A stretch of 30,955 nt of DNA from a virus. Numbering within the stretch: the first letter of the stretch is position 1; the number at the start of each line of letters is the position of its first letter. The position numbers and the translations under genes were made by a program. The stretch is taken from IMG/VR virus record IMGVR_UViG_3300045997_000083, positions 1 through 30,955 of that record. The stretch is one strand, 5' to 3'. The notes beneath the pieces are model-generated. The model did not search any database. It was not told the origin of the DNA and saw only the letters and a program-made list of their open reading frames with translations. Shown here piece after piece: positions 6,075 to 15,880 of the stretch.

Positions 6075-9000
6075 TGCCGAATGCTGCCCCGATCCGCGTC
6101 GACATCATTGGCAACTCGCGCGGCCTGAACACGATGCTCGACGGGGCGTCGAACAAGTTGAACGCGATGTCGCTGACGGCTGCCAGGGCGTCGGCTGCGA
6201 CCGACAAGTTGGAGCGGTCGATGAACCGCCTCAACGCGGTCGCCGGGATCGGGGCGGCGGCCATCGGTGCCGGGTTCGTGTTGAAGAACCTGGCCGACGC
6301 GGCCGGTGCCGCGCAGACCGCCACGCAGTCGATGAACAGCGTGTTCAGGTCGACGGCCGGGCAGATGCAGGCGGCGGCGAAGGCGGGCGAGTCCGTCGGG
6401 CTGTCGTTCGCCGGGTACGGGCAGCAGGCGACCCGGCTGGGCGCCCAGTTGCAGAACATGGGCTTCGACGCGCAGGGCGCGGCCGACACCACGCAGTTGC
6501 TGATCCGGCAGGGCGCCGACCTGGCGGCCACGTTCGGCGGGTCGACCACGCAGGCGCTGGAGGCGATGAGTGCCGTCTTCCGCAAGGAGATGGACCCCAT
6601 CGAGAAGTACGGCGTCACGATGAAGGCCGCCGCCATCGACACCCTGGCCGCCGAGCAGGGCATCTCCTACGGCCAGGCGGCCATCCAGGCGATCATGTCG
6701 CAGACCGGCTACGCCACCGGGGCGTTCAACCGCAACGCCGACACCTACAACGTGCAGATGCAGAAGATGGCGGCCGCCACCGAGAACGCGAAGGCGTCGC
6801 TCGGGCGCGGGCTGCTGCCGATGTTCACGGTGCTGTCGTCGGCTGTCACCCCGGTGGCGAAGGGGATCGGCGCGATCCCGGCGCCGCTGATGCAGGTCGC
6901 CGTGTCAGCCGGTGCGGCCTACAGCGGCTGGCGGCTGCTGAACACGGCCATCGACGCCGGGACGGCGAAACTGGAGGACTACGCGGCGGCGCAGAAGCGC
7001 AGCATGAACGTGCCGCAGAACGTCGCCACGGCGGGCCTGAACACAGTGAAGGGTGGGATGGCCGAGTCGCTGGCGAGGAACCTGAACAAGGTCGCCACGG
7101 CGGGCGTGGCGGCGGGAGTCGCGATTGCCACGTTCCAGATATACATGGACAAGACGGTGGCGTCGATGGTGTCGATCACACAGACGGCCGAAGAGATGAC
7201 GCTAGTGCTGAGCGAGGCGACGAACCGCTTCACCGACTATCAGGTGCAGGTTGGAAAGCCTCTTCTGGACCCGTTCGAACCGACCAGCAAGTCACTCCAG
7301 GAACTGCTGCCGCTGCTGGACCGCAGCAAGTTCGAAGCGACAGTCGACTTCCTGACAGGGCTGGGGACGAGTGTCGGGGAAGAGGCCGCAGTCACGCAGT
7401 ACTTGCAGTCGACAGCCGCCGCCATCAAGGCGATCCAGGAGTCGGACCCGGAGTTGGCCGCTCGCCGCACCTCCGAGTTGTTCCAGGCACTCACCGCCAG
7501 CGGGCTGCCCGCCGAGCGGATCAACGAGATCATGGGCGACCTGGGCTTGAACATCGGGCAGTCGGCGCAGGCGGCGTCCGACGCGGCCGCGCTGTACGGA
7601 AACCTGGAGGCCGCTCTCAAGGGAGTGGCCGACGCCAAGTCGCAGATGGACATGGCGTTCGCCGGACAGGACAAGATCGCCGAGAACGCGAAGAACCAGG
7701 ACGCCTACCGGCAGGCGGTGGAGGAATCCAACGAGGCGGCGAAGAAGGGCCAGAACGCGCTGCGCGGCTGGTCATCCGAGGCGGTCGCTGCGGGCCGGGC
7801 GTCGAAGAGCGCCGACGAGGCGACCAGGGGCGCGGCGAACTCGCTGATCGAGCAGGCCCAGTCGGGGCGCAAGGCGGCCCTGTCGATGGGCGAGGTGACG
7901 GGCTCGGCGAAGGTGGTCGCGGCGCAGACGCGCCAGGCGCGGGCGTCGTTCATTGAGTCGGCCACGGCGATGGGGCTGAGCCGCACCGAGGCCAGGCAGT
8001 TGGCGACGGCGCTCGGGCTGGTCCCGGAGGAAGTGAAGACGGTCTACAAGCAGTCCGGCGCGGCGAAGGCGAAGGCCGAAGCCGACGCGGTGCGCCAGTC
8101 GGTTGTCAACATCCCCTCCTACAAGGAGATCCAGATCGTCGTGAAGAAGGGCCTGGCGGTGCCCGGCCAGGTTGGCCCGGCGTTCGACCAGGGCCGACCG
8201 CGCGACTTGCAGACCTACGCCGACCAGTTGTCCGGGCGCTCGGGCGGGGCGCTGCGGGGCACGACGACGGCGGGCTGGGAGCAGTACGGCTCCTCGATTG
8301 CGGCGTCGATCTTCCGGGGGCTCGACAAGGGCTTCACCCGCAACGTGCTGTGGACCGGCGAGGTCGACTTCTCCAAGGTCGAGAAGAAGATCGAGCCGCT
8401 GTTCGACAAGACGACGAAGAAGGGCAAGGAGACCTGGGACAAGATCACCGAGAAGTGGGGCAACGTCGTCGGCAGGTGGGAGGGGAAGTACAACGACCTG
8501 TACGACAAGTTGGAGAAGCGCGAGGACCGGCTCCGCGACTTGCAGGAGAAGCGCCGCGACTTCATCGCCAACGTCGCCGATCAGGTGTCGGCGTTCTCGA
8601 TCTCCGACGCGGTGGCCGAGACCAAGACGGTGACGAAGTCCTGGGACCACCTCGTGCCGATCCTCCGGGAGATGCGGGAGACCACCGACCCGGCGCGGCT
8701 GGCGGAACTGCGGGCGCAGTACGCGGCGGCGGTGCAGGCCGGGCCGAAGGAAGCCGAGGTGGTGGTCAAGTCCATCGGCGAGAAGTTGCGTGAGCAGTTG
8801 CTCAAGACGCAGCAGTTCGCGGCGAACCTCCAGACGCTCAAGACGCGGCTGGACCCGAGGCAGATACAGGCGCTGGTGGACGCGGGCGCCGAGGCCGGTG
8901 GCGAGATGGCCGCCGCGCTGGTGGCCGACCCGGCGCTGTTGAAGACCTACAAGGAGACCTACGACGACATGGCGAAGGCGTCGAGGGACATCGGGGTGTC

Positions 9001-9325
9001 GCTGGTGCCGCCGAAGTTGACGAGCGACATCGCCCAGGTGAAGCGGGATGTCCGGGAGTCGAAGAAGGAACTGGTGGACTTCTGGAAGGACTTCAAGGAA
9101 GCGGCGCCGGGCAAGTTGGGCGACTGGGAGTTGAAGGTCAAGGTCATCTGGCCGGACGGCACCACGACCGGCGGGAAGAACCCCGGCAAGGGCGCCAACA
9201 AGTCCAGCGCCCAGGGCACCCCGGTGATCGGCACGCTGGTGATCAACGGCGCCGTCGACCCGGAGGGCACCGCCCGCAGCGTCAACCGGGTGCTGAACCA
9301 GCACGCGCGCAGGACGGGGGTCTGA
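6074..9325 (+). CDS. Tape measure protein
   Basis: A 1083-residue protein, among the longest in the genome, directly after the chaperone and gp10-like genes. Its sequence is helix-rich with many Ala, Gln and Ser repeats. Hydrophobic stretches occur near residues 57-75 (GIGAAAIGAGFVLKN) and 265-290. A charged coiled-coil region near 790-840 contains WEGKYNDLYDKLEKRE and DRLRDLQEKRRDF. At the usual 0.15 nm per residue, the tail would be about 160 nm. ATG 6074 overlaps the previous stop. No lytic transglycosylase or peptidase motif is seen. Confidence 0.92.
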   Translation: MPNAAPIRVDIIGNSRGLNTMLDGASNKLNAMSLTAARASAATDKLERSMNRLNAVAGIGAAAIGAGFVLKNLADAAGAAQTATQSMNSVFRSTAGQMQAAAKAGESVGLSFAGYGQQATRLGAQLQNMGFDAQGAADTTQLLIRQGADLAATFGGSTTQALEAMSAVFRKEMDPIEKYGVTMKAAAIDTLAAEQGISYGQAAIQAIMSQTGYATGAFNRNADTYNVQMQKMAAATENAKASLGRGLLPMFTVLSSAVTPVAKGIGAIPAPLMQVAVSAGAAYSGWRLLNTAIDAGTAKLEDYAAAQKRSMNVPQNVATAGLNTVKGGMAESLARNLNKVATAGVAAGVAIATFQIYMDKTVASMVSITQTAEEMTLVLSEATNRFTDYQVQVGKPLLDPFEPTSKSLQELLPLLDRSKFEATVDFLTGLGTSVGEEAAVTQYLQSTAAAIKAIQESDPELAARRTSELFQALTASGLPAERINEIMGDLGLNIGQSAQAASDAAALYGNLEAALKGVADAKSQMDMAFAGQDKIAENAKNQDAYRQAVEESNEAAKKGQNALRGWSSEAVAAGRASKSADEATRGAANSLIEQAQSGRKAALSMGEVTGSAKVVAAQTRQARASFIESATAMGLSRTEARQLATALGLVPEEVKTVYKQSGAAKAKAEADAVRQSVVNIPSYKEIQIVVKKGLAVPGQVGPAFDQGRPRDLQTYADQLSGRSGGALRGTTTAGWEQYGSSIAASIFRGLDKGFTRNVLWTGEVDFSKVEKKIEPLFDKTTKKGKETWDKITEKWGNVVGRWEGKYNDLYDKLEKREDRLRDLQEKRRDFIANVADQVSAFSISDAVAETKTVTKSWDHLVPILREMRETTDPARLAELRAQYAAAVQAGPKEAEVVVKSIGEKLREQLLKTQQFAANLQTLKTRLDPRQIQALVDAGAEAGGEMAAALVADPALLKTYKETYDDMAKASRDIGVSLVPPKLTSDIAQVKRDVRESKKELVDFWKDFKEAAPGKLGDWELKVKVIWPDGTTTGGKNPGKGANKSSAQGTPVIGTLVINGAVDPEGTARSVNRVLNQHARRTGV

Positions 9326-9328
9326 GCC

Positions 9329-12070
9329 GTGAGCAGGGTTGAGGCGCGTCGCTACTACGAGCAGAAGCCGGGCGAGCCGGACCAGGGCTACATCGTGCCG
9401 GAAGAGGCCCGCTCGTCGGTCGATGTGATCTACCGGGACATGGAGACCCTGTCGAAGATGCCGGTGCGGTTCTTCGTGGAGTCCCAGGCCGTCCCCGCGC
9501 CCGACGCCATCCCCGGCGGGCCACAGGACGGCGACCTGTTCATGTGGTCCGACGGCCGGGTGATGCACTGGGAGAAGGGCGCCTGGACCCAGGTGGCGAA
9601 CCTGCACGGCTCGGGCGACGGGCCAGTCGGCCCGCAGGGCGCGCAGGGCCCGCAGGGGCCGTCGGGGCCGATGGGCCCGCAGGGCATCCAGGGCAACCCT
9701 GGCCCGACCGGGCCCGAGGGCACGTCCGGCCCGCCCGGCCCGCAGGGCGTCCAGGGCATCAGGGGCCAGAAGGGCGACCCCGGCGTGCAGGGACCGGCAG
9801 GGCCGACCGGCCCACAGGGACCGCAGGGCGACCAGGGCGTGCAGGGCCCGCAGGGCACCGGCATCCATGTGCTGTCGGCGGTGGCGACGGCGGCCGACCT
9901 CCCGGCCACTGGCAACACGGTCGGCGACACGCACCTCGTCATGGACAGCGGCGACCTGCACATCTGGACGGGCGACCGCTGGCAGGACATCGGCCACATC
10001 ACCGGCCCGCAGGGCACGCAGGGCGTGCAGGGCGTCAAGGGCGACACGGGCGCCCAAGGCCCGCAGGGGCTCCAGGGCCCGGCAGGCCCGCAGGGCGACG
10101 CCGGGCCGCAGGGCATCCAGGGCATCCAGGGTCCGGTCGGCCCGCAGGGCCCGAAGGGCGACACGGGCGCCCAGGGGCCGCAGGGCGAGCAGGGCGTGCA
10201 GGGCGCCACCGGGCAGACCGGCCCCGCCGGTCGCGGCATCACCATCAAGGCGTCGGTGCCGACCCCGGCTGATCTGCCTGCCGGTGAGCCGTCCGGCACG
10301 GTCCACTACGTCGTGTCCGACGGGCAGTTGTACGTCGCCAACGACCTGGGGACGGCTGGCACCAGCGGCCACGACCCGCTCGGGCATGTGGAAGGACCGC
10401 AGGGACCGACCGGCGCGACCGGGCCGCAGGGCCCAAAGGGCGACACCGGGGCGCAGGGACCGCAAGGTGAGCGGGGGCCGGAAGGCCCACAGGGCCCGCA
10501 GGGTACGGCCGGGGCGACGGGTGCGGCCAGCACCGTTCCCGGCCCGGCAGGCCCGCAGGGGCCGCAGGGCGAGGTCGGCCCGACCGGCGCACAAGGCCCG
10601 CAGGGCCAGCAGGGCATCCAGGGGCAGGGCGTGCGCATCTCGTCGTCGGTCGCCACCACCGCCGACCTTCCCGCCGACCCGGCCGGGGTGATCCACTTCG
10701 TGCAGGCGTCCGGCGACCTGTGGGTGTCGCGGGGTACGGGCGCTGGCGAGGCGAACTACGACAACCTGGGCCACGTCCAGGGGCCGCAAGGTGTGCAGGG
10801 CGTGCAAGGCCCACCGGGTGAGCGGGGCGCCGATGGTGTAGCCGGGGCAACTGGGGCACAAGGCCCGCCGGGTGAGCGGGGCGCCGATGGTGCAGCCGGG
10901 GCAACTGGGGCGCAAGGCCCGGCTGGCCCGAACGCCGTCAGCACCGACCCACGGGGAAACGTCAGCAGAATCAGCCCCCACGACGGGCTGATCCAGACGG
11001 AGAGCGAGTTCGTCGCCTACGAGATTCGCGAGGCCGGAACCGACTTCAACGACTTCACCACGCCGGGCGTCAAGATTCTGGCGAACAACCAGTGCGCCAA
11101 CTCGCCCATCGGTGACAACTCCTCGTTCTACTGGTACGTCCAGAACCTGGGCTGGTCGGCGTGGAACCAGAACCTCACACAGATCGTGTGGCCCTACTCC
11201 ACCGACCATGCGCCGCGCTTCCGCACCCGCTACGGGACGGACTGGACGCCCTGGCATGTGATCGGCGGCGGTATCTCGCAGGACGCTGCTGACGCCCGCT
11301 ACGTCAATATCGACGGCGACACGATGACCGGCAACCTGGCGGTGAACGGCACTGTCCACATCGGCCCGGTGAACGACGGCAACGCCTACCTCAACTTCAT
11401 CACGCCAGCCGCATCCCACTTCACCTTTCACGAGTTCGGTGGTGCAACCCGGTGGCTGGTCCATGCCACGCCCGACGACTACCGGATCGTTGCCGCCGAT
11501 GATGCCGGGGATGTGTGGGGCGCCGGGGCGAAGCCGATACTGCGGCTCAACCGTGGCGGCGGGTTGTTCAGCCGGGACAAGCCGCTGGCGCGGGTCTACA
11601 CGCAGCCGACAGCCCCGACCGGGGTGGCCGACGGCGACCTGTGGGTGGACTCGTCGGGGGCCGGTGTCGGCGGCACTGTCGCCGGGATGTGCGACGACCG
11701 CTTCGTCGGGCCGAACGGTGGAACGTGGTGCAAGGTGGCCGGGGCACGGGGCCGGGCGACGCCGGGGATCAACATCACCGTGGACGGCTGGTACGAAGTC
11801 CCGCCGGGCCTCTACAACATCTCCATGCAGGCGTCCAACGACGGCGGGTTCGAACGATGGATTCTGGCGTGGGACGCCGACGACTACGTCGGGTTCGGAG
11901 GGTCCGGGTTCTGGCTGAACGACCATCGGGGCGGGTCGGGGGAGAGCGGGTCTGGGTCGCAACTGGTGGTGGTGCAGCGGCGCATCGCGTTCTACATCTA
12001 CGTCGCCACGGGCGGCGGGCAGGGCGTGAACATGCGCGGCCAGTTCGTGCGGGTCGGGGATGCGTTCTGA
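9329..12070 (+). CDS. Collagen-like tail fibre with pyocin-knob region
   Basis: A 913-residue fibre. An N-terminal module (residues 1-90, with [14 protein letters not shown]) is followed by collagen-type Gly-X-Y blocks rich in GPQG. These are interrupted by three related beta modules of about 55 residues, each beginning near AxxADLPA and ending in DxGH(I/V)xGPQG, at about residues 178-228, 308-355 and 433-482. After residue 540 comes a pyocin-knob-like region ([17 protein letters not shown] to [13 protein letters not shown]), then [20 protein letters not shown], and a beta-rich C-terminal domain that may bind the receptor. The start is GTG 9329, four bases after the tape measure stop. It probably forms a trimeric receptor-binding fibre. 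Confidence 0.85.
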   Translation: MSRVEARRYYEQKPGEPDQGYIVPEEARSSVDVIYRDMETLSKMPVRFFVESQAVPAPDAIPGGPQDGDLFMWSDGRVMHWEKGAWTQVANLHGSGDGPVGPQGAQGPQGPSGPMGPQGIQGNPGPTGPEGTSGPPGPQGVQGIRGQKGDPGVQGPAGPTGPQGPQGDQGVQGPQGTGIHVLSAVATAADLPATGNTVGDTHLVMDSGDLHIWTGDRWQDIGHITGPQGTQGVQGVKGDTGAQGPQGLQGPAGPQGDAGPQGIQGIQGPVGPQGPKGDTGAQGPQGEQGVQGATGQTGPAGRGITIKASVPTPADLPAGEPSGTVHYVVSDGQLYVANDLGTAGTSGHDPLGHVEGPQGPTGATGPQGPKGDTGAQGPQGERGPEGPQGPQGTAGATGAASTVPGPAGPQGPQGEVGPTGAQGPQGQQGIQGQGVRISSSVATTADLPADPAGVIHFVQASGDLWVSRGTGAGEANYDNLGHVQGPQGVQGVQGPPGERGADGVAGATGAQGPPGERGADGAAGATGAQGPAGPNAVSTDPRGNVSRISPHDGLIQTESEFVAYEIREAGTDFNDFTTPGVKILANNQCANSPIGDNSSFYWYVQNLGWSAWNQNLTQIVWPYSTDHAPRFRTRYGTDWTPWHVIGGGISQDAADARYVNIDGDTMTGNLAVNGTVHIGPVNDGNAYLNFITPAASHFTFHEFGGATRWLVHATPDDYRIVAADDAGDVWGAGAKPILRLNRGGGLFSRDKPLARVYTQPTAPTGVADGDLWVDSSGAGVGGTVAGMCDDRFVGPNGGTWCKVAGARGRATPGINITVDGWYEVPPGLYNISMQASNDGGFERWILAWDADDYVGFGGSGFWLNDHRGGSGESGSGSQLVVVQRRIAFYIYVATGGGQGVNMRGQFVRVGDAF
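10808..10915 (+). repeat. Two tandem 54-bp units in the fibre gene
   Basis: Bases 10808-10861 and 10862-10915 are the same except at three positions. Each unit encodes 18 residues (six Gly-X-Y triplets, with GERGADG and AGATGAQG). It is a recent in-frame duplication that can change fibre length by slippage. Confidence 0.9.
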
Positions 12071-12900
12071 TGGCCGGGGACCACCTGGGCGAGCGGCAGC
12101 GCACCACCGCCTGGTTCCAGAACTCGATGCTGGACATCGACAACGTGCGGGCGGCGGCGATGGAGATGCCGTCGGTGACCGCCGCAGACTTCACCAACTC
12201 GCGGATCACCCTGCCCCGGCAGGGCAGGGCCGGGATCGAGTTGAAGGACAAGAGCGTGTGGTTCCGCAACCCGGCCAGGCCGCAGGCCCCCACGGAGGGT
12301 GTCGCCATCGAGTGCGTCTACTGGACGAACACGACCGCGTTCGGGTTCTTCGGCGGGCCGTGGGGCCGCAACGTCGTCCGGTACGCCGGACCCTACGGGT
12401 TCAACATCGGGATCGACTTGCAGCCGATGGACGGGCAGGCGACTGACACGCAGGGCAAGGCGCAGGCGCTCGTCGTGGACATCGGGCAGGACCGCATCCT
12501 GTCCCGCAACGTCGTCAACCGCATCCCGATCAACGACGGCAGGCCGCACCACCTCATGGTGATCCACTGGCCGGGCGAGCAGGGGGTGTCGCTGTTCGTG
12601 GACGGGGTGCTGGCAGAGGCGTGCCAGGTGAAGCCGGGCTGTGGCATGTTCGACCTCGTGGCCGACTGCATGAACGCCAGCGTGGAGAAGTTCTTCACGC
12701 ACTGTGAGGGGTCGATCTCTCACATGGCGGCGTCCCCGTCCGACCCGCTGGCGGTCAACAACTTCGCGGAGGTCAAGGCGCGGGCGAACCTCGTCAAGGG
12801 GCTGCCGCCGAACGAGCAGGTGATGGGCTGGTCTTCGGAGAAGCAGGCGTGGCTCCCGGTGCGGGATGCTGTAGGACGACGAAAGGTGAGGAAGCCATGA
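12070..12900 (+). CDS. Minor tail protein with LamG/concanavalin-like domain
   Basis: A 276-residue protein starting at ATG 12070 and overlapping the fibre stop. The centre has the hallmark of a laminin-G/concanavalin A-like lectin fold: INDGRPHHLMVIHWPG followed by GVSLFVDGVLAEACQV (the pattern of a ligand-exposed strand followed by a VDG turn). Earlier strands are KSVWFRNPARP and AIECVYWTNTTAFGFFGG. Such domains bind sugars or surface polymers, so a role in host recognition at the tail tip is likely. The C-terminus (LPPNEQVMGWSSEKQAWLPV) resembles short fibre-tip motifs. Confidence 0.75.
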   Translation: MAGDHLGERQRTTAWFQNSMLDIDNVRAAAMEMPSVTAADFTNSRITLPRQGRAGIELKDKSVWFRNPARPQAPTEGVAIECVYWTNTTAFGFFGGPWGRNVVRYAGPYGFNIGIDLQPMDGQATDTQGKAQALVVDIGQDRILSRNVVNRIPINDGRPHHLMVIHWPGEQGVSLFVDGVLAEACQVKPGCGMFDLVADCMNASVEKFFTHCEGSISHMAASPSDPLAVNNFAEVKARANLVKGLPPNEQVMGWSSEKQAWLPVRDAVGRRKVRKP

Positions 12901-13193
12901 GTTACCAGGGAATCGCGTTGGCGGCGTCCGACCCGGTGCTGCGCCGCAGGATCGCGGCGTGCGTCGCACAGGAGCAGGAGCAGGTGGACCCGCCGCCGGA
13001 GGTGACGGCGGGGCGGCTGGCGTGGACGATCTGCGCGGAGCCGGGCTGGGGCGAGGCGTGGGAGTCGGCGATCGCCGCCGACAACCAGGCGCCGGGCAGC
13101 GACCCCGGTGTGATCCCCGACGCCTGGATTCTCACCGCCGTCCAGAAGCACCTGCCGCCGCCGCCGGGCGAGCCGGTGAAGGGGGAGAAGTGA
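12897..13193 (+). CDS. Small tail-region protein of unknown function
   Basis: A 98-residue protein starting at ATG 12897 (overlapping the previous stop) after AAAGGTGAGG. It has an N-terminal helix (LAASDPVLRRRIAACVAQEQEQ), a central stretch with PGWGEAWESAIAADN, and a Pro-rich C-terminus (KHLPPPPGEPVKGEK). Similar short proteins starting with SYQ and a DPxLxxRIxAC-type helix occur in tail operons of actinophages. I cannot assign a function. Confidence 0.7.
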   Translation: MSYQGIALAASDPVLRRRIAACVAQEQEQVDPPPEVTAGRLAWTICAEPGWGEAWESAIAADNQAPGSDPGVIPDAWILTAVQKHLPPPPGEPVKGEK

Positions 13194-14977
13194 CGACAAC
13201 CGACTGGCCGACCGGCGGGTTCGACGCCCCGTTCAACGAGGCGTTCCAGCCGGACCTGGGCCCGCCGGACGTGTGGACCGCTGAGATCGGCGGCAACGCG
13301 CTGGAGTGCTACATCGCCAAGGACTCGCTGACGATCCGCATGGGCAAGGACGAGCCGGACCCGATGGGCCAGGCGCCCACCGGAACCGCGACCTTTGAGG
13401 TCATCGGCGACCCGGTGCGACCCGTCGCGTCCCCGCTGGCCTGGACCGCTGGCACCGCCTGGACCGACGCTCCCGATGCCGTCCACGACGCCGTGCGCCC
13501 TGACGGCGTGACCTGGAACCGGATGGGCACCGGCCAGTGGCCCGCAGCGGAGATCAGCGACAGGACGTTCCGCATCGCCAGCGCCGGGATCACCATCCCC
13601 GGCTCGTGGTCCGACGTGACCCGTGGGGCGTGGACGGTGAACGTGTTCGCCGCGCTGCGGGAGAACATGGAGGGCCAGGTCTACGCGAGCCAGGCGGGCC
13701 AGGTGCGGGCCTACGCCTGGAACTGGACCGGCGACCCGGCGTCCGGCGGGGTGGAGGTGGGGCCGATCCAGTACGGCAACTGGGCCACCCCCGACCAGGC
13801 CACCCGGCTGGCGTCGGTCACCCTCCCGGCCGCGACGCTGCCGTCGAACGTGCGGTGGGTCCAGATCGGCTTTGAGTTCAACACGAGGACGCAGGAGCCG
13901 CCGCAGATCGGGGAGGGCAAGGGGCGGCGGATGGTCAACATGGAGGTCGGCGGGTCGCTGTCCGTGCCGTTCACCTACGGCGTCCCTGACACGTTCGAAC
14001 CGGGCGAGAAGGTGATCATCAAGCGCAACGGGCTGACGGTGTGGACCGGGTGGGTGACCGACGAGGAGCGGGAGTGGTCGCCGTCGCTGGGCTCGGTGTC
14101 GAAGGTGAACGCGGCCGGGCCACGGGCGCAGTACCAGCGCCGGTTCTACGTCAAGAACCCGGTGCCGGACCTGGAGCGCTTCCCCGGCTGGATGACCGAG
14201 GCCCGCCCACTGGCGGCCTACGCCGGGCACCTGGACAGCGCCAGCGGCAACCTGATCCAGTACGGGCTGGACACCTACGCCGCCGACGCCGGGCTGAAAC
14301 TCGGCACGGTGAACATGTACACCAACTCGGGCTTCCACCCGGTGATGGACTTACTGGACGGCGCGGCCAACGCCGCCCTGGGCCAGGTGTGGGAGAAGCG
14401 CGACGGGCGGCTGGCGGTGTACGGGCACGCCTACTACCGGGGCGAGGCGCCCGCCGACTGGTACGTCAACGACCGCACGGTGCTGAACTGCGACGACATC
14501 GACGCCCCGGTGCAGGTGCGCCGCGAGGCGACGTACATCACCTCGTACACCGCCGACCTGGGCTTCGTGAACCGGGGCTCGCCGTCCGGGCAGGACAGCG
14601 CGCCGGACCCGCCGACCGGGTTCAGCAAGTACGTCCCGCGCTCGGACTCGGCCGACCGGGAGTACTCGGTCACCCCGCAGGTGCCGATGCTGGACGCCAC
14701 CAACGCGCAGGCGAAGTGGGACTTCATGTCGTCAGTGTGGGGCCGCGCCGGGCTGGAGCAGGTGGACCGCTGGACGGTCGCCAGGGACCGGGTGTCCGAC
14801 GAGTTGTGGACCCGGCTGATGACGATGTGGCTGGGCTGGCCGGTGCGGATCACGAACCTGCCGCAGGGGCTGTTCCGCGACGGCAAGACGCAGTTCGACG
14901 GCTTCCTGTGGGGCTGGGAGATGCGCGGCACCGAAGAGGTGACGCTCACCCTGATCGACCAGCGGATGTTCGTCTGA
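13190..14977 (+). CDS. Large minor tail protein, possibly baseplate hub
   Basis: A 595-residue protein from GTG 13190 (GTGA overlap), last gene of the late tail operon. It is mostly beta-rich. Residues about 1-70 resemble a sheet domain (VWTAEIGGNALECYIAKD). A region near 245-300 reads SVPFTYGVPDTFEPGEKV then IIKRNGLTVWTGWVTDEE, the kind of sequence seen in hub-like or gp27-like tail proteins. The C-terminal part has DRWTVARDRVSDELWTRLM and ends GTEEVTLTLIDQRMFV. It is probably a tail-tip structural protein. The hub assignment is inference. Confidence 0.72.
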   Translation: MTTTDWPTGGFDAPFNEAFQPDLGPPDVWTAEIGGNALECYIAKDSLTIRMGKDEPDPMGQAPTGTATFEVIGDPVRPVASPLAWTAGTAWTDAPDAVHDAVRPDGVTWNRMGTGQWPAAEISDRTFRIASAGITIPGSWSDVTRGAWTVNVFAALRENMEGQVYASQAGQVRAYAWNWTGDPASGGVEVGPIQYGNWATPDQATRLASVTLPAATLPSNVRWVQIGFEFNTRTQEPPQIGEGKGRRMVNMEVGGSLSVPFTYGVPDTFEPGEKVIIKRNGLTVWTGWVTDEEREWSPSLGSVSKVNAAGPRAQYQRRFYVKNPVPDLERFPGWMTEARPLAAYAGHLDSASGNLIQYGLDTYAADAGLKLGTVNMYTNSGFHPVMDLLDGAANAALGQVWEKRDGRLAVYGHAYYRGEAPADWYVNDRTVLNCDDIDAPVQVRREATYITSYTADLGFVNRGSPSGQDSAPDPPTGFSKYVPRSDSADREYSVTPQVPMLDATNAQAKWDFMSSVWGRAGLEQVDRWTVARDRVSDELWTRLMTMWLGWPVRITNLPQGLFRDGKTQFDGFLWGWEMRGTEEVTLTLIDQRMFV

Positions 14978-15000
14978 CGCTTCCCGCTGGAAACACGAAA

Positions 15001-15020
15001 CCCCCCGCCGTAGCGGGGGG
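15001..15020. terminator. Intrinsic terminator between convergent operons
   Basis: CCCCCCGC (15001-15008) and GCGGGGGG (15013-15020) form an 8-bp GC hairpin with a CGTA loop. It lies 24 bases after the tail operon stop and 17 bases from the stop of the leftward membrane gene, so it can end transcripts from both directions. An A-rich GAAA precedes it; no long T-tract follows. Confidence 0.75.
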
Positions 15021-15036
15021 CCTGTGTGGGGTAGGG

Positions 15037-15303
15037 CTAGATGTCCCAGTCGCTCCTGGGCAGGCCCAGGGCGTCCTCCAGGGCGGCGATGCGTTGACGC
15101 CGGTAGGCCACCGCCCAGGCGTGGGCGTCGGCCACGGAGTCCCGGTGGGCGTTGACCGCCCCCCAGGTGCCAGAGGCAGCGGCCACCGGCAGCAGCACCA
15201 GCGCGCTGGGGTGCAGCGCGGCCAGGGCGCAGACCCCGAAGATGCCAGTGACCACCCCGAGGATGATCGCCCAGGTGATCAGGGCGTCGCGGTACTCGAT
15301 CAC
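15037..15303 (-). CDS. Small membrane protein, two TM segments
   Basis: An 88-residue protein. It has two adjacent hydrophobic segments, about residues 8-30 (ITWAIILGVVTGIFGVCALAAL) and 33-52 (SALVLLPVAAASGTWGAV). A soluble, charged tail of about 35 residues follows (HAWAVAYRRQRIAALEDALG). The start overlaps the stop of the Nudix gene at 15300-15303, so both are translated from one message. It is the last gene of the leftward operon. No family is recognised. A second holin candidate is possible, but it is far from the lysin. Confidence 0.75.
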   Translation of the reverse strand: MIEYRDALITWAIILGVVTGIFGVCALAALHPSALVLLPVAAASGTWGAVNAHRDSVADAHAWAVAYRRQRIAALEDALGLPRSDWDI

Positions 15304-15842
15304 GAGGTCACCGTCCCGAGCCCGATCAGCAGCGCCTCGTGCGTGCCACGGGTGGGGTCGGTCATGTCGGCGGGCGGCGTGCTGATCCAGCGGAGCCCGG
15401 TGTGCGAGCCGTCGCCGACGCCGACCTTCTCAACCTCGACGTAGTACACGACGCCCACGAACCCGGCGTCGAGCCGCAGCAGGCGGGTGAACGTCGGCCT
15501 GGCGAAGACCTCCGCGTCGAGTTCCTCGCGCAACTCCCGGTAGAGCGTGGCGAGGAAGTCCTCGCCCCGCTCCGGCTTCCCGCCGAACAGCGCCGTGGTG
15601 CGCCCGCTCGGCACCCGCTCGCCGATCAGCATGTTGCCCCAGCCGTCGGCGACCACCGCGCAGACCGAGATCCGGTCGCGCAGCAGCACCTGGGAGATCA
15701 TCCCCATCTGCTCGCCGTACTCGCGCAACTCCTTGCGGGTCTGCTCGTTGTCGTTCACGAGCGGCAGCGTGCCGATCTGCTGGCCCGCCCGGCGGGCGGC
15801 CTTCGCCAGCGTGTCGAGCACGTCCGTAGTGGTGTCCATCAT
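15300..15842 (-). CDS. Nudix hydrolase
   Basis: Nudix enzymes hydrolyse nucleoside diphosphates linked to another group. The motif is clear at residues 88-110: GKPERGEDFLATLYRELREE then LDAEV, matching G-x5-E-x7-RE-U-x-EE-x-G-U with the final Gly replaced by Asp109. The metal-binding RELREE residues are intact. An N-terminal helical part of about 45 residues precedes the fold. I chose ATG 15842 because AGGAAGG lies five bases upstream; a second ATG at 15839 is equally possible, and a longer frame to 15917 runs through a structured RNA-like element without a ribosome site. The substrate cannot be told from sequence. Confidence 0.88.
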   Translation of the reverse strand: MMDTTTDVLDTLAKAARRAGQQIGTLPLVNDNEQTRKELREYGEQMGMISQVLLRDRISVCAVVADGWGNMLIGERVPSGRTTALFGGKPERGEDFLATLYRELREELDAEVFARPTFTRLLRLDAGFVGVVYYVEVEKVGVGDGSHTGLRWISTPPADMTDPTRGTHEALLIGLGTVTS

Positions 15843-15880
15843 TGGTGCCTTCCTGCGTCTGGTCACTCGCCAGTTCGCGT

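Noticed and set aside
7772-11962. A 1396-codon open frame on the minus strand
   Set aside because: It is a shadow of the tape measure and collagen fibre genes, caused by high GC and the GXY repeat. It has low-complexity composition and no start signals.
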